A stretch of 64,000 nucleotides of DNA, from contig CM036620.1 in NCBI GenBank assembly GCA_020746105.1, positions 40,203,206 through 40,267,205 of the forward strand. The letters run 5' to 3'. The position numbers and the translations under genes are program-made. This document shows, in pieces, positions 44,121 through 58,969 of the stretch (the first letter of the stretch is position 1; every line of letters starts with the position of its first letter). Below the pieces are notes generated by a model. The model had not been told where the DNA came from, ran no database searches, and worked only from the letters and a program-made list of their open reading frames with translations. Source of the stretch: Trogon surrucura. Taxonomy: Eukaryota > Chordata > Aves > Trogoniformes > Trogonidae.

Positions 44121-47100
44121 CAACTCTCCAACACTGCTATACTGAAAGTAGCTTCCAGATGGGCAAGACTTCATTTACAATACCGTGGGTAATTTACTAA
44201 ACAATTTTTTTTTACAGCAATGTTTTAAGCAATGACCAAGCAATTTTCTCTTTTTCTGGAGACTGGGGTAGGTTTCCTTTCGTCAGTCAATGGTCATTCC
44301 AAGTCAGTGATGTATACAGTTCAGCATAACTTAATCAAAGCTTGTTTTAAATATTAAATATTTTTCAATATAATTAAAAAAAAAAGTAATTATCCTCTCT
44401 TTCTACCAGATATAAACTAGCACAAAAAGTAAAGAAATGCAGGAATGCTCTCTTCATTTCCACTGGTAATGGTCATGCAAATTTGATCTTTTTGTGTGCA
44501 GCATATGTGTGTGCATGCAAGGGTGCATGTGTAGACCCTCTGGACACATATTCAGAGCCTCTTTCCATCATTTCTTTATGTGATCTGTGTCTGCTGCTAA
44601 ATCATTGTATTTGCAGCAAATCATGGTACCAGTTTGCCTTGTATTTCACTGTGAAAGCTGTAATTTTTAAATTATGCACCCTCTTGAGAAAATACTCCTT
44701 CCAGGCAGCCTATTTGTAGCTAGCACCTTTCAGTGAGAGGCCTGCTAACTTAATTTGCTACATCTGCTTTTACACAAATGGTGAACTGTAGGCCCATTGA
44801 CAGAGTCAATTTTAGGGAGAATTATTTCTTTTTCCTAGCAAGTTTATATAGGCAAAGTCTTCTGACTATCAACATATGCAGCCATTTGAAAAATTATTAT
44901 TCCCTCAGTGGATTTATTTAATTTTTGTTCATTTTCTGCTTACTATCAAAGAGGCTAAACAGTGTGTTGTGGAAAGCCCAGCTTATCACGTCAATTTTGC
45001 ATGACAATTTTTTTTCAAATAAAACAGCATCACAAAACAACTTCCTGGGAATATACATATCTCATATAATTACCCTGAGAAAACTTATGCTTCGGATGTA
45101 AATCTGAATTACAGAGTTGTTTGATGCAGTTAGAAATCTTTCTAAATAGTTTTAATATTTATAGCAGTTCTTAAAAATGATAGGCCAATGCTTTCAGCAA
45201 GATGTGCCTTGTATAGCTTATATAGCCCACAGAGAGCAACTACCTCTGCACTTTATCTGGTGAAAAAATATTACCCTGAAGGAAATGAACCCACTGTACC
45301 TGTAGCAGGCAACTTGTATACAAGCTCGTAGTCTGAAAACCAGTATTCACTTGCATTAGAAGTGCATTTCAGACACTGCTCATCACACAGACCAATTCTT
45401 GAGGCAAGCAGCTCATGGCCCCAAGGCAGTAGGACAGGCACAAAACTTTCCTTTCCTGTTCTCAGCACAAGCTGCAGGGATTCATGAGTTACTGACTACT
45501 CCCGCTGCCAAAAGCTGTAATCCAGATTTTTAAACAAAAGATCTGATTAGCTTATGTTTTATGCTTTGTTTAGAAGCCATGACTTACCTAGGGAGAGATG
45601 AATTCAGCAGTGTGTGTAGTCACCTCCCATCACCAGAGTGACTCCAAAGTTAGATCCCTCCAGGTGCTTCTCTCCCTGCAAGCCTCCCACTGTTGGCAAC
45701 GCGCAGGATCTTTTATATCCTCGCTAGGCAAAAGATTTCATTGGCACTGCCTCCAGTTGCTGGCCTTTGACAGACAGCAGGACAGCCCTTTTCAGAGCCA
45801 AGGGTGATTTGCCTTTGGATGCCCATGATGTTCCTGCAGCAGATGAGTCGCCTGCTTTGTGAGTGCTGCAGTCTGATGGGTTTGTGTGCCTGGCTCCTGC
45901 CTACACGTTGCTCTCTGATAGCTTCTGGTAAATCTGCAAATATCACTTATAATCACCTGGGTGAGTTAGGCTCTTTGCCTCTGTCTATCCCACGTTTTTA
46001 ATTTGAGGATCTCACTGAAGATGCGTGGCAGAGTGTCCCTTTCAGGATGGGCTCCGAGCTGCCATCTCCCTATCTCTCATGTTCAGAAAGCTGTGAAAGT
46101 TGTCCTGAAATTCATCTGCATGTAGTCCTTAGTGTCTGCCTGCTCCTGAGTGTCTGTCTGCACTTCTGCGGACAAGTAACTTGGTGCTCCAAGTGAAGAG
46201 GGGCTTCTCTGTCAGTAGCCTGGTGAGGCATTACAGCAAGTGTGACCTTTAGGTTTAAGAGATGCTGCTGCTAATTTAAACTTTTTCTACACAGTTTGGC
46301 TGTGTGTGTGTGAAAGCATACATATGCAGACTCTCACTTCCAAAGACAGACAGAGGCTGCATCACCTCTTTCCCTCATTTGATTATGTGGCTCACCTCTG
46401 CTGCTAACAGATTATATTTGCAGCTATTACCGGCTGCTCCTACTTATAATTTAGGCTTGTTAGATGCTTACTATGATATAGGCAGAAAACAATACAAAAG
46501 AAAAAAAAAAGGCAATTTGTTATCAGATCATAATACTCTCACCTCATAAAACCTTTCCCATTATTACTTTTAAGTTAGTCAATGTGGTGTTCTAATGCTA
46601 TAATGTAAGTCGAGATGCAGCATCCAGAGTAATATGAGACAGTCCATGTGCACAGCAGACGTTGCCTCATCTCTAAAACATCACTGTATCTCTACTGCAA
46701 GAAAACTAAGTTAATTTTCGTACAAATTCAAAGAAACTCTCTGATTCTTGTCAAGCTTTGAACATTGTAATGTGTGAAGTTCTCTTGGCACTGCTTCTGC
46801 CTTAATAAGAGACAGTTTTCTGCAAGATAGGCAGATCTGAAAGGCTGGTACTCCTGTATTTCCTTCCAAATTAAGGTTACATGTCCTTGTGAGAGTAAAC
46901 GGATTTTGCATAGAATTAGAGGTTGTTTATGTAAATTTATAAAGTCATGTAATAATTAACAGTAGTTAACAGGGCTTGCTAAACTAAATTGAGAGGTGAT
47001 ATGATCCAGTGTCATTGTGAAACGAGCTCTGAGATGGGAGATTGTGTCACTGGGTAACATGGTGGGGTGAAGTAGGGTTTGACCTCTAGAGATAAAAGAA

Positions 47101-50100
47101 AAAAGGCAAAGCTTGAGTTCGTAGCGGGTTACCAGGGAAGCTTTTCAGAGTTCAGGCATAAAGCACTGAGCTATGTTTATGTTTAGATCCTAAAGCGGTT
47201 TTTAGGCTGTGGTTAGCTTAGCCTGGGATGCAAGTGAGGAGTCAGACTGAATAAAACCAAGATTTATGCAAACCTAAAAATTAATCCTAAACTCCACTAT
47301 AATCCTAGTTGTAGTTTCTAGCTGGCCTGGAACTATGGGGCAAAACCACATGTGGGGAAAAGAACTGAAGTGCAAAGGCTGGAGCTGGAGTTGGGACTCA
47401 AATTCACAGAGCTCCAGGGTAAAGGAGAGTATCTGCAAGGGGAAACCAAGCTGTTGTCCTGTGTTTCGCCTGGCAGGTCAGTGGCAGACTGAGGAATTTC
47501 ATTGCAAAAGGATGAGATTGGGATAGAGTCAAAGCTAAGCTGTTGATGTGTTTCAGACTAACTTAAGAAATGATGCCAAATTCATTTTCCAAGACACCTT
47601 TTGCTCTCGGGTTTAAATACAAGGTTGGGGAAAAGATTAAGATTAGGGTTGATGTACAAGCTGGGATTTGTTTCTGCTAGTGCCAGTAAGTGTTGCTGAC
47701 AAGTTGGTAACACAGAGGTAGCCAGACTCCACCAAGTGTCAGTGGCCAGTTTGGGTTACTGTGATGTTCATACACGTGGGACTGGATGGTGTCACTGGGT
47801 TAAGGGAAATGCTGGGCTTGTACTTGGAATTAGAGTGAGTCTGCAAAGGAAAGGTTGGCAAAACTCAAATGCAAACCTGTTTAAACTGGTGTGGACTGTC
47901 CAACACAAATGTAAAAATAGAAGTTAGCAATGATGGGTATTTTTGAGGACGCTCAGCTAGAACTGCAGGTAAACACTCATAAAAACCACCTTTCTTTGAA
48001 TTTGTTTGGATCTTGGCAAGTACGGCAGCAGCACAGATGCTGCCAATGTGCACTAAGCACACTGACCTTTCAGCAATTTGTCTCTATGTCCAGCATTGTA
48101 TCCCTCTGAGTCTGGGAGAATCCCAGGATGCTGAAAGCAAATACAAGTAAAAGTATTAAAAAATCAATGCTCTTGATTTCAAAGAAGAGCAGAGACATGA
48201 GTCAGTCACAGAGACGTCATTCCTTACTACCCTCCCTGTCATGTTCAGCTGTAATTTCATTGGAAATCGATTTTAAGTGCTATCCTAGATGGAGCTTCTT
48301 CTAACTATATTTTTCCTAATTCCTTTGATTTTATTTTTTCATGCAAGCTTTAAAAAAAAAAAAAGCTGGTGGCTGACCAGTAGCAACTGATGAGTTATTT
48401 GAATGCCTGGCTTTGGGAGGAAGCAACCAGGGCTAAAAAAATGCAGCTATCGCCTGATGACTGGAAAAACTGCCCAGTGTGCTGGCATCTGGCAATGGAG
48501 CCACACAACCCTTGGGGAATAGCTGTTTCTTGCAGTACTATATATAACTAAAATAAAAGGCAATGTCAAATTCTATTGTATATTACCTGTGTTCTGTATG
48601 TGTAAATTATGACAGATTTTCATCTGCAGTGCACCACTCTGATTACACAGTAAGGAAGGCGCTGTGTCTGAATCAGGGAACGGAAACTCAAAAGGTCTGG
48701 GTTTCTATCTTTACCACAAGCTTCCTCAGGAACGTCGGACAAGTCGTTAGTTTTGTTTCTCAATGTTTCAAACTACAGGATAAAAATATTTAAACTGTGG
48801 GGTAAATGTACCGGTTTTGGTAAAGAACATCTTATAAATGAGATGTTTTTTTCTGTGTCTTCCAACATGTTACATGCCTACATCCATCTGGGCTTGTGAG
48901 CTCTAGCATGGCATAGTTCACTTTCTTACTTGAAAAGAGGTACTTCTCCCTGCCTTTGCTCTGATGTTGTGCATAGAGAAAAAGAAAAGACATCAAAATG
49001 AATGTGCGGAATTTGCAGCAGTTTGTATTAGACTGTGCTTTTGCTTTGTTAGAATCTGTTAGGTAGGTTTCATCATGCTTTGGGAAGCTGATGAGTTGCT
49101 GCCCTTGCAATGAGTGGATCTTTGTGGGTTAAATTATTGTCTCCCATTATGTCATATGCATATTTCACATTATATGAAGTAGCTCTGCCTTAATTTGCTT
49201 TATCATCAATCATTAAAAGTAAAAATTAAATATAGACAGAATTACCATGCGCATGGAGTGTAAGGTTTTATCAATAGACTGAGGCGTGATGTCTATTTGG
49301 TGTTTGCCTTTGCTAAGTAATGTAAAGTGTGCTTGCCAAGGGTAAGCTCAAAAGGAATCACAAATCTACAGATCTGTGTTTTTAAAGTATAATCAGTAAG
49401 AGGCCACTCTGTGGTAACTCATAGGTGAATCAAGAAACAACAGTACTTGATTCCTCAAGGACTTGTCAGGGAAAAGGACTATCAAAATCCGTCACGCTAC
49501 TTTGAGGCACCACAAAGGGCACACTGCTCAGGCGTGTGGCATGGGGCAGAGAAGGAAGATGTTCTTAGATCTGTGTAATGAAGCACTGATCTCGACTATG
49601 CAACTAGAGGTTTGCTTTATATAGCACATGATGTTCCAGCTTTAAAATGTTTTTTTTCAGCAAAGACTATTGACAGCTTGAGGCTCTTTGTTCATTTGAA
49701 TAGTACAGAAATCATGAATGTATTCTAGAAGTTGGTAATATGAAAAAAAGATAAGTTGTGCTTGCCTGGCAGAGATGATTTTGGAAAAACATAAAATTAA
49801 ACCTAACCACTTTACCATCAATATTCATGGAAACAAAAGCTAGTGTCTTAGACTTTTAATATTCATTTTAAAATAGCCTAGGTGGCACAAAAGTAGCCTG
49901 GATAGCGTAAAGAGGCAATGTCTTTGATTTTGTATCTCTGTGTCCATGGTTGGGTGAATCTTTGAAAAACCTCGTTGTGCTGAGCTAATGTCTGTGGGAG
50001 CCGAGCTCCAGGAAAGCTGAATTTTAAGACAAGCTCAGTGATGGATCTGTGGAAATTCTCTTTCTCCAGCTGGCTTGACCAACTTTACTGGCTGGGATCT

Positions 50101-52747
50101 TTGAAGAAGGGAGTAGTGCATTCAGCATCCCTCACAGTGCACGTTACTGACCCCCATGTCAAGTGCACTGCTGGGGCTACAGGAAGCCCTCGAGGTGAGC
50201 ACTACGTTGACCAGTACTGGGTCAAGGCAGCTTGATAGGATCAACACCCACCACCTACTTTTCTCTGCACAGGTCCATGCAGCAGTTGTACTTTCTAAAC
50301 ATAAGGACCAGTGAGTTTATGCAACTCTTGAGTTTGCATACATAAAATCGTATATGTTTCACTCTTGCAAGAGCATAAGTGGGTTTTGTGGGCTCAGATT
50401 TGACCACTGGTGAATGACAGCTTGGGTGGCCTCTATCTGCCAAAATATATTTAAAGCAAAGGATTCTTTCAATTCTTTCTTTGCTAGTTGCCTGTTTTAA
50501 CTGGGGCAGATGAAAATACATTTCTCCTTGTGAAAGAAAAATTGTTCATGACAGGAATACTAAAAACCACGAGGAAGTACTTACCTATTCCAACTGAAGA
50601 ATGTAATATGGGTCACCCTCTGTTATAAGGAAATCAAAGTCTTGCAAGCAAAAAGGAAACTGCATTTAAAAAGGGGTTATATTCTACATTTTCTTCACAT
50701 CACTGAAGCATACTGACAGAGAAGAGGTAGTGTGATCCATGACAGCACAATAAGAACTGATGGAATTAAATTATATTGCTTCTCTAGCTGTTTTATTCCT
50801 CTCACTGTACTCACTAGCGAATTTGAGGAATGGTTACAGGCCAAACAAACTGTAGGGTTATCTAACACCTGTACATGCAGGACCAACATTTTCTCTCTGA
50901 GTTATATTCTGATTATATTCTCCCATAGGAGGGATAGAAAAGAAACTGAAGTCTGGTCAGAGTTACATTACAGATTTGTCATTGACAAAAGGTGCCTTTC
51001 ATTTACACAGACTTATTGCTTCAAGTTTTCTGTGACTCAGCAAACTGAGGGGTTTGGCTGTCAGAATAAAATAGTCTCTTGTGGCCCAATGCCAGAGTTC
51101 AGTGTGCTTTCACTTCGTGTTATCAGAAACTGAAAGTCAATAAAATTTATAGCAGCAAAATTTTCCAGCATGTCCACAACCTTGCTGGAGAAAGTTGTGT
51201 ATTCAGCAGTGCCAGCAACCACCTCTCATTTTTCAGAGGCTGTCTTTGCTGTGGTTTGTAGCTAGACTACCCTTTGTATGAGAGGTAAAGGATAGTGTTT
51301 CATGATATTTTAAACTCTAGTCTTATTATGTGGTGCAATTTAAACTAGATTATATGTCATAAAACCGCTATGCAGTGAATTAGTCTCTTTGTCTTGCTAC
51401 ATCAAGAAGTGCAAGGCAACAGCTCTCCATAAAAACTTTGAAAATGGATAATTTTTCCTTCTGCTGAGGGAAGTAAGAAAACCCTTGAGAGGCAGAAATC
51501 TGGCTGATTTTTCTGGGCATCCTATGTATTGTTTTCTAGCTGGAATAAGTTCCATTACTTTATTAAGAGACCAGTCCTTAGGTTCATAAAGGCATTTGCT
51601 AAATTTTCTGAAAATATTCTGGAGCATTGAAACTGGAATGTGAATTCAAGAAATCCTGTTCACAGGTTGCACAGCCTAGAGAGTGCAAACCTTTCCACTT
51701 CAACAGTCTGATGAAATAGACCCTGCAAGGTCTTGCTTCTGGGTTCATGACATTGGCTATGGCTTGCTCACTGAGGAGGTTCCTAAAGCTTCCCATCTTC
51801 TGGATGCTCTGTGCTTGCAGTATGCTGTTCTTTTCCTTTCGCTTCTCAGTAGGACAATTCCTCTTTCTTGTTAATAGGATGATGACTCCTTTGCTTTCAA
51901 TAAATCTAATACATTTCTCATAATCAATTGGTGAAAAATGTCATACCTGTTTCTGCTGCAGAAATACTGCAATGCTCCATGGTTTTGGAAGCTTTCCTAT
52001 AAAGCATTTAATTATGTTTTCTCTTTTCCTGATTATCTTAACTCTTATCTTGATCATTTGTTCATCTGCTTCATCCATCTGTATGAACTAGATAACAAAG
52101 CAGCATAATCCTTGGGCTGGCAACGGTGTTACATATTAAGGGATCACTGGTTTTGTAAATGTTGAATCTGGGTCCCAAAATGCATTTTGATTAAAAATAA
52201 TGCTGTTAAATATTAACAGAAGATATTTGCCAGAACTTAGCATCAAAAAGCAAAGACAAAAATTAAAACAGTACCACCTGCTTGTAAATTGACTCGAAAA
52301 GCCCCTGAAATAGGTGGTCCCTCAAGTAGGCAAGCACATAATTTCAGTGAATAATAAAGGCAAACAATACACAAGTGCAAAAACACTTTCCTTAAGTTAT
52401 AGCTGTTGAAGCAGTTGACTTATTTACCACGTCAAATCAAAGAAATCCAGACCTGGTTTGATACTTCCAGTGGAGAAAATAAAGTCTTATTTTACAGCTA
52501 AGATTCAGTGAAAAAAAAGGGGCCCAGAACACAGTATAAATATAAACACCTTCTCCTGAACAACATTATCAGATGCATCTGTTTCCCCGGAGCTGTTCAT
52601 ATCCAGCTTGGTCCATCTGGTCTAGAGATGTACTCTGAAGGTTGATTATATGAATAAATGGGATCTGTGCTACTACTAATTATATGACCAGAGAACAACA
52701 GTACTTCAGAATTCAGATATTGCAATATTTTTTTTAAGATGTACCTT

Positions 52748-52825
52748 AATTTGAGATAATTTCCTCTATAAATTCCTCTATAAATTAGTATTTATCTATA
52801 AATTTGAGATAATTTGCTCTATAAA
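52748..52825. repeat. Local direct repeat, two 25-base units
   Basis: Units at 52748-52772 and 52801-52825 read AATTTGAGATAATTT followed by CCTCTATAAA or GCTCTATAAA, with a single mismatch. An extra half-unit (TCCTCTATAAA) lies between them. It looks like a simple local duplication in AT-rich DNA. Confidence 0.85.
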
Positions 52826-55800
52826 ATGAGTTGTAAAAACAACTTGCAAGCTATAAAAATAAATTTAAAGGAATTAAAGTTGTTCTTTGACAGCATAAAT
52901 ACATGGAGTTATTTTTTTCTTATCTGCTGTTCTTTGCAATACCTCTTCAGATCAGATGCTTTCTGAAAGCTTGAGTTTTCCTCTTACACAGTCAAGAACA
53001 AACTATGTGAGAACTGAATTCTGTATCTGTGATTGTGGTGGGATTGGGCAGATTCAAGACAAATTTTGAGCCTGTAATTAAACCATGTAAGACAAAATAT
53101 GAAATGGTTTCATAGAAATACTACCAAGCAATTCCTAATGTAATTTTCATTTTTAAGTGACAGGTAATGTTCCAAGCAGTAGATGTTTGGAGAGCTCCCC
53201 ATTTTTTGATACTTTGTCTTTTGTGTAACTTACGCCAGTTTCAGAAGCGGAAAAGGAAAATGCTACATCGTAGTACAAACACATCACTTCCCTCCTTGCT
53301 TCAGGAAGCCTCATTTTCATGTCTGAAGAAGTTGGGATAATGGTACCCAAGAAAGAAATATTTTTATTACTGCTTAATAATTTGGATTCTGCTTTGTCAG
53401 ATAGTGATCTTGTCTATATATTGAGTGGAAGGACAGCAGTTCTGTGGGGTAAGCTCTACCTAAGTATTATCAGGTGGACATTTTCTAAAATGTTTTATCT
53501 TTCTACTTCTTCACTGGCATGGTGAATGACATTTTAGTTGGAAACAACTCATTGCTTTCTAGTCCATTTTTCCTCTTAATGTGAACACCCCAAATCTTGA
53601 CATGTTCATGCTCTTCTAACCCAGGTGTTTTGGGCCATATTCTTAATGCTGTAAGAATTAATAGAAAAAGCTCTGCTCCTTTAAAATTTTGTTTTCACAC
53701 ATCCTGCCCTGTTGACAGCTCTGTAACCCTGCTCCTATTTAACCTCGTGCAAGAAAGCGGAGCTGGCATGCGTCAAGTGGAAAGGTGTTTCTTCGTGATT
53801 TGCGCATTGGTACTCGTCTACGTGAAGGTGCCAAGATATGCTCCATGATGTGCATTTACAGAACTGTGCTGATAGTAAGAGCATTGGGATCGGTTAAAAG
53901 GCCCCATTTTATTTTTAATAAATATCAACTAAGTAGAAAAGCAAGCTCTTTAGGCCTGCTATGAAAAGGTAACTTTAATTGCAAAGACAACTGGTTGCGT
54001 ATATGTAAGTCACTCTTAGCATGACTGGAATAGCATTGTACCTGTGAGAATCGAAGTACAGAGTGCTGGGAACGACGGCTGTCTGTCTGCACAGTGTAGA
54101 GTTAGTTCCCGGTGGCTATTCTGGAGCAGCACTTATCCAGCAGGGAAAACAGCAGGCATAGCAGGCTTTCAGAAATACTAGTGTCTAAAGACAAGAAGGG
54201 GAAAATGAAGTTATAAATGAGCTAGTTGTATTAACACCACACCCACCTTTTTTAGCTGCTTTCATTAACCAAGACAAGAAAAAATATTGCAATAACATCT
54301 AAAAACTTGCACTAAGCTGTCACTAATACACATCTCTAACAGGAGATCCAGTGTGACATGAAAAAACAAAAATGGAATGGCATGAAAAGAACCATGGAAG
54401 ATGAGATTCTTCTCACAGAGCTTTTGATAGCTTAACTGTAGTTGTGTGTAATTAAGCAAGTCACTGTCTACAGAAGGAAAAAGGAACCTTGAAAATATGA
54501 TTTATCTGTCTGACTTTAAACCTCAGCCATAGAGAAGATAAATTGCATGACTGGAATGAATAATCCAGATGCAGATATGTACATTGTGGCCTTCATAAAT
54601 TGACATTGGTGTAGGTGGGCTCCCAGAGCAGCATCTGGTAAATAAGGCAGTTTAAAAAGCTTCGTAAATATTAATAACTCTATTTTCCTTCATAGTTACT
54701 GTTAATTTGTTGATTTTTTTCCCCATTTCCTGCCCTATGTGTAAAATAGATTTGAAATTAAAACACTGTAGGACCAGTTCTTGCAATGGCTCTAATTAGG
54801 GAGACGTTTTTAGGAGGCACTTATGAGAGGATCTGCAAATGACAGGCACAGTGACACTGCCAATGTTCTGCCTCGATGAGACGTCTAGAGCAAATGCTTC
54901 ATTAAAATCAGTCCACTTAAGAATGTGAGAACCACTATGGCATGTTAAAAGGCATATATGACCCTGTAGTATCCAAGTGCCTACGTATGATAATATATAG
55001 GGGCAAAACATCTGTGTAGCTCTTCATCACAGTATGTTGTATATCCTGTGCTCTGTGAATTTGTTACTGGTAGCAAGCTGTGGTGGTTATTGAATTCCTA
55101 ATTTTTAGGTAAAGATGTTAGCAAAGCTATTAGAAAAGTTCTGATACAGCTTGGAGAAAAAACAGAAGAAGCAGTATTTTCGATGAGATTATTTGAAATG
55201 TCAGTAGATACATATTCATGTAGGATTATTTTGGCTTGATGTTTATCATCCTTAATATATAAATAAACTTTAGAAAAATATTTTTGTCCCTTGAGAAAGG
55301 CCATTTTACAATCAGAAAATGTGGTTAGCACTATGAATGAGTATTAGAAACACCTGTAATGGAAAGTCTCTATTAGCAATTTGAATGTGGCTTTGGTGAA
55401 GACTTCTCTGTTATCACTGGACTTTTCTCGTATGGTTTGTCGTGCTCTCCTTTCCTCCTCTGCTGCTGGACTTTTCTTCAGTGTTATCCTTCTCTCTTCA
55501 TCTGTTCATCACCAATATTTTGTTTTGAGCAGTGAGAGAAAGGTCAAAACATGCTTCTAAGCTGTTTGCAAAGCTCTTTTCCACTGTTACTAGACCTCAG
55601 AGGCAATGTGTCAGTGTACATGTGGTCATGGCATTGCAACATTTCACTTAGGAAGCTCACAAGAATGTGGCTATGATTTCCTCTTGCTCTTACAGTTCTG
55701 AGTCATGAAACTTTTATATGGGATTTTATTAAATAGGACATCAAACCATTGTAATTGTCTTAGAAATTTTAGTTCCATTTTGAAAACTAACTTGGCAATT

Positions 55801-58800
55801 CAGGAGTCTAATTAACAAAAAATAATCAGTAGGACTTCACCATCCTAAATACATTACTCACTCTGAAAATAAGTTTTACTTCTAAAAACAGTTAGGGGAT
55901 TGTAGGAATTTTCTACCCCAACCCACCTTCATGGCTTTGATAGCATAACTGAGGAATTCCGTAATCATTTTTCTGAACACCACTTTTACGCAATAGTCCA
56001 AGGCCTTAATTGCCAGGCTGCAAAACATCCAATGACCTTTCTAAGTAAAATGCTACCGATATCAGATGTTTATGTTGTTTATGATAATATAATAATCATA
56101 AAAGGCTCAAATGTGATTTCCTCATTTCTGACACTAGGCAGAAAACAGTGATTTGCCAGTACAGAAACTATTTCCACTGGTGTATTTCCCACCCTCTCTT
56201 TTATCTACTTTACAAAACCTTCCTGTCTGAAAGGGAAATTTCATGTTTCCCTGCTTAGGATAGGTTTCAAGGAGACTATGGACACTCTTTTGAAAATGGT
56301 GAATTTTCCATCATTTTAAGACCTAAAACCAAGATAGGGTATCTTTCTCACAAATAATGAAAATGTGTGGCCTTCATTATAAAGCTGCTGCTGATTTCCT
56401 CTGGCTTTGAAACTCATGAGTCACTGGGATTCTTGTTCACAGCAAACACCACTTGCAAACATCACCGATATCCACAGAGTTCAATCATCTGAATCATCTG
56501 TACGTGTTGCTTTCTGAAAGGCCTCTCTGGACATCTGTTATGTGGGAATTAATTTAATATTTAAGGGTTATCACAGACTTAAACATGGCCATAGAAGATT
56601 TCCATTTTAACAGGCTTCATAAAACTACTATTGCTGAGTAACCTAATAAGGAGTTCCTGAAGGGATCCAGTAGAGAAGTGTAATCAGAGTTAACACAAAG
56701 TTGTCAATTTCCTGATTAATATGACTAGTTCCTAATTTATATGACTGGCAATAAGTGATAATAACTAAATAAAAAGGAACAATAAAAATAACCTGGAAAC
56801 ATTTTATTATAACAATTAAGAAGCAGAAAGAAATAACACTCCTACTCATTTGGCGCAACTGCTGTTACTTGAAGATGCAGTCAATATTATAGTCCTGATA
56901 GTGACCATTCTGGCTCATCAATAGTGTTATAACTCCAAAAACTTCTCCTGGAATAACAAGGCTAGCACTAGTGCAACTCCATAAACGTAGTTAGCAGTGG
57001 TATAGTGATTAGTTTGTCTAGTTAAATTTTGTTTGATATTTTCTTTCACTACATGCAATTTAAATTTTAATTTAAAGACATTTAAAAAAATAAAGTATAA
57101 AAAAAAGAAAGCAAAGAAATTCAGTGCTTCAAATTGTCCCTGCGTTCTGGTGGCTACAAAATGGATGTGAAGAAGCCGTGTTCATGATTGTTAAAATCAA
57201 ACTTTGCTATCAGTTTCATAGCAAGAGGTGTTCTACCTTCTGCTAAATTCATACCAATAGAAAACTAACGTATCTATATAAAATGTGTATTCTCTTAGGA
57301 GTCAAACTGGATAGGTTTTTCCTGAGGTGTTTTTATATAGCGATAAACTGTTGATAATTCATGTTCATGAATGTAATGATGTAACAAGAAAAGATTTTCA
57401 TCTCTGCAAAACCAATAGTTTGTTTTCATATTCCCTGGGTTTACACAGACTGTTAATGGCACTGGTTGCTCTTCATGGTTCTGGTGATCTGGTGTACTCT
57501 GAAACGTGCAGCGTGCGGAAGCTGCCACCTTGTCCTTCCTCCAGTGCCTACCACTAATTCGGGATGTGCCACACTGATGCTTCACCATGTCGTTAGTGGC
57601 TACAGGCTGCTGGTGCTGTGCACTGAAAAGATCTGGTTTTCTATCTGCTAATGCACGTGGATACCAGAAGGGTTTAAGGGCTGGTGTCTCGAGCTGGATC
57701 TGGTTAGAAATTCCAGCAGATAATAAGCAAAATCAGGAATCAGGCCAATGGTATTCTACCTTTGTTAATGCTTGAATTTTTTTTGGAGGGAAATGTAGGA
57801 AAATTTTTTTAATCTTTTGAACCTTTTGGGTTCAAAGTTCATTGTTAGCCAAATGTAGAGAAAGTTCAAAGTTCTATGTAAATCACGGAACAGTAATACC
57901 TTCATGTTAATTTTTTCCAGGTCACATCACAGCATACTCACTTGCTGTATCAATCCAGATCTGTGTTAATATAAGAAGAAAATAAAAAGAAAATACACTT
58001 TTGAAGGTATTGTTCAAATTCTGTACAGCTAGCAGGGAATCTTCTAGCAGCAGTCAGATTTGTTAGCACATTTCTGGGATGTTAATTCTTTAAAAGAATC
58101 AACAAAATCCTTCTCTCCTGGTGATATCATATTTGCAGGGTTACACAATAGCTTCCACAGCCATTACGAGAAAAGTGGCGTACTGATACTCCTGGTAGCA
58201 ACGTTAGAAGAATGAAAATGTATATTTCTTTGTATTCACAGCGTGCTTTTCATTCTAAATGATTACAGTTCCAATACTGCAATTGATCTGTTCCCATCTA
58301 AGACAGTCTACAGTGGGCCACTCAAAAACCGTTCTTAAATAATAAAGAAAACAAGACAGATTAGGGCATACACCAGTATAGCTCAATGGAGTTCTTTTAA
58401 ACATTTGCCCCAGTGTATCACAATCCAGATTGCAAAGGCAGAACTGAAAGTACGGCAGATCTGTGGGCCACAAGGTTTTAAAGTACAAGGTTCCACAGAG
58501 AGCAAATGATTTTTAGAGGATGAAGTTTAAAATGAAACTCGCGAACAGAATTTAGGGGACAAGCCCCCAAAACCAAACCGAATGCTTTCTGCAAAACCCC
58601 TATAAATCCTTGGACGTCACCACTGATGCTCAGGGACTGCTCGTCATGGCGCTGCTGGGAGCTCTTCCACAGCTGCCCATGGCCAGGCACTGTAGGAGGG
58701 GGCGCTCACCACACCGAGCCCTTTCCTTCCTCTCTGTCCTCTCTTCCCCAACAGTAACTTGTGTCGCTGGCATCAGAGGGCTCGTACCCAGCTATGAATG

Positions 58801-58957
58801 AGAGAGGTTATTTGCTCTTGGATGGATTAAATAGTGGTGTTTTGTTTTTTGGAAACCCCAAAACTTTTATCTGCCACATCATTTTGTTCTATATGAGCTG
58901 GTTGCCCAGCCCTTTTGTCTGTAGGTGGCCTGTAGGAACATTTAATCACAGCAAATG

Positions 58958-58969
58958 CCCCCCCCCCCC
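58958..58969. repeat. Poly-C run, 12 bases
   Basis: An uninterrupted run of 12 C in AT-rich intergenic DNA. It may be prone to length error in sequencing as well as in replication. Confidence 0.95.

Noticed and set aside
50732-51133. 133-codon plus-strand open frame
   Set aside because: It begins at GTG, has no domain or signal, and lies in AT-rich intergenic DNA with no splice context.
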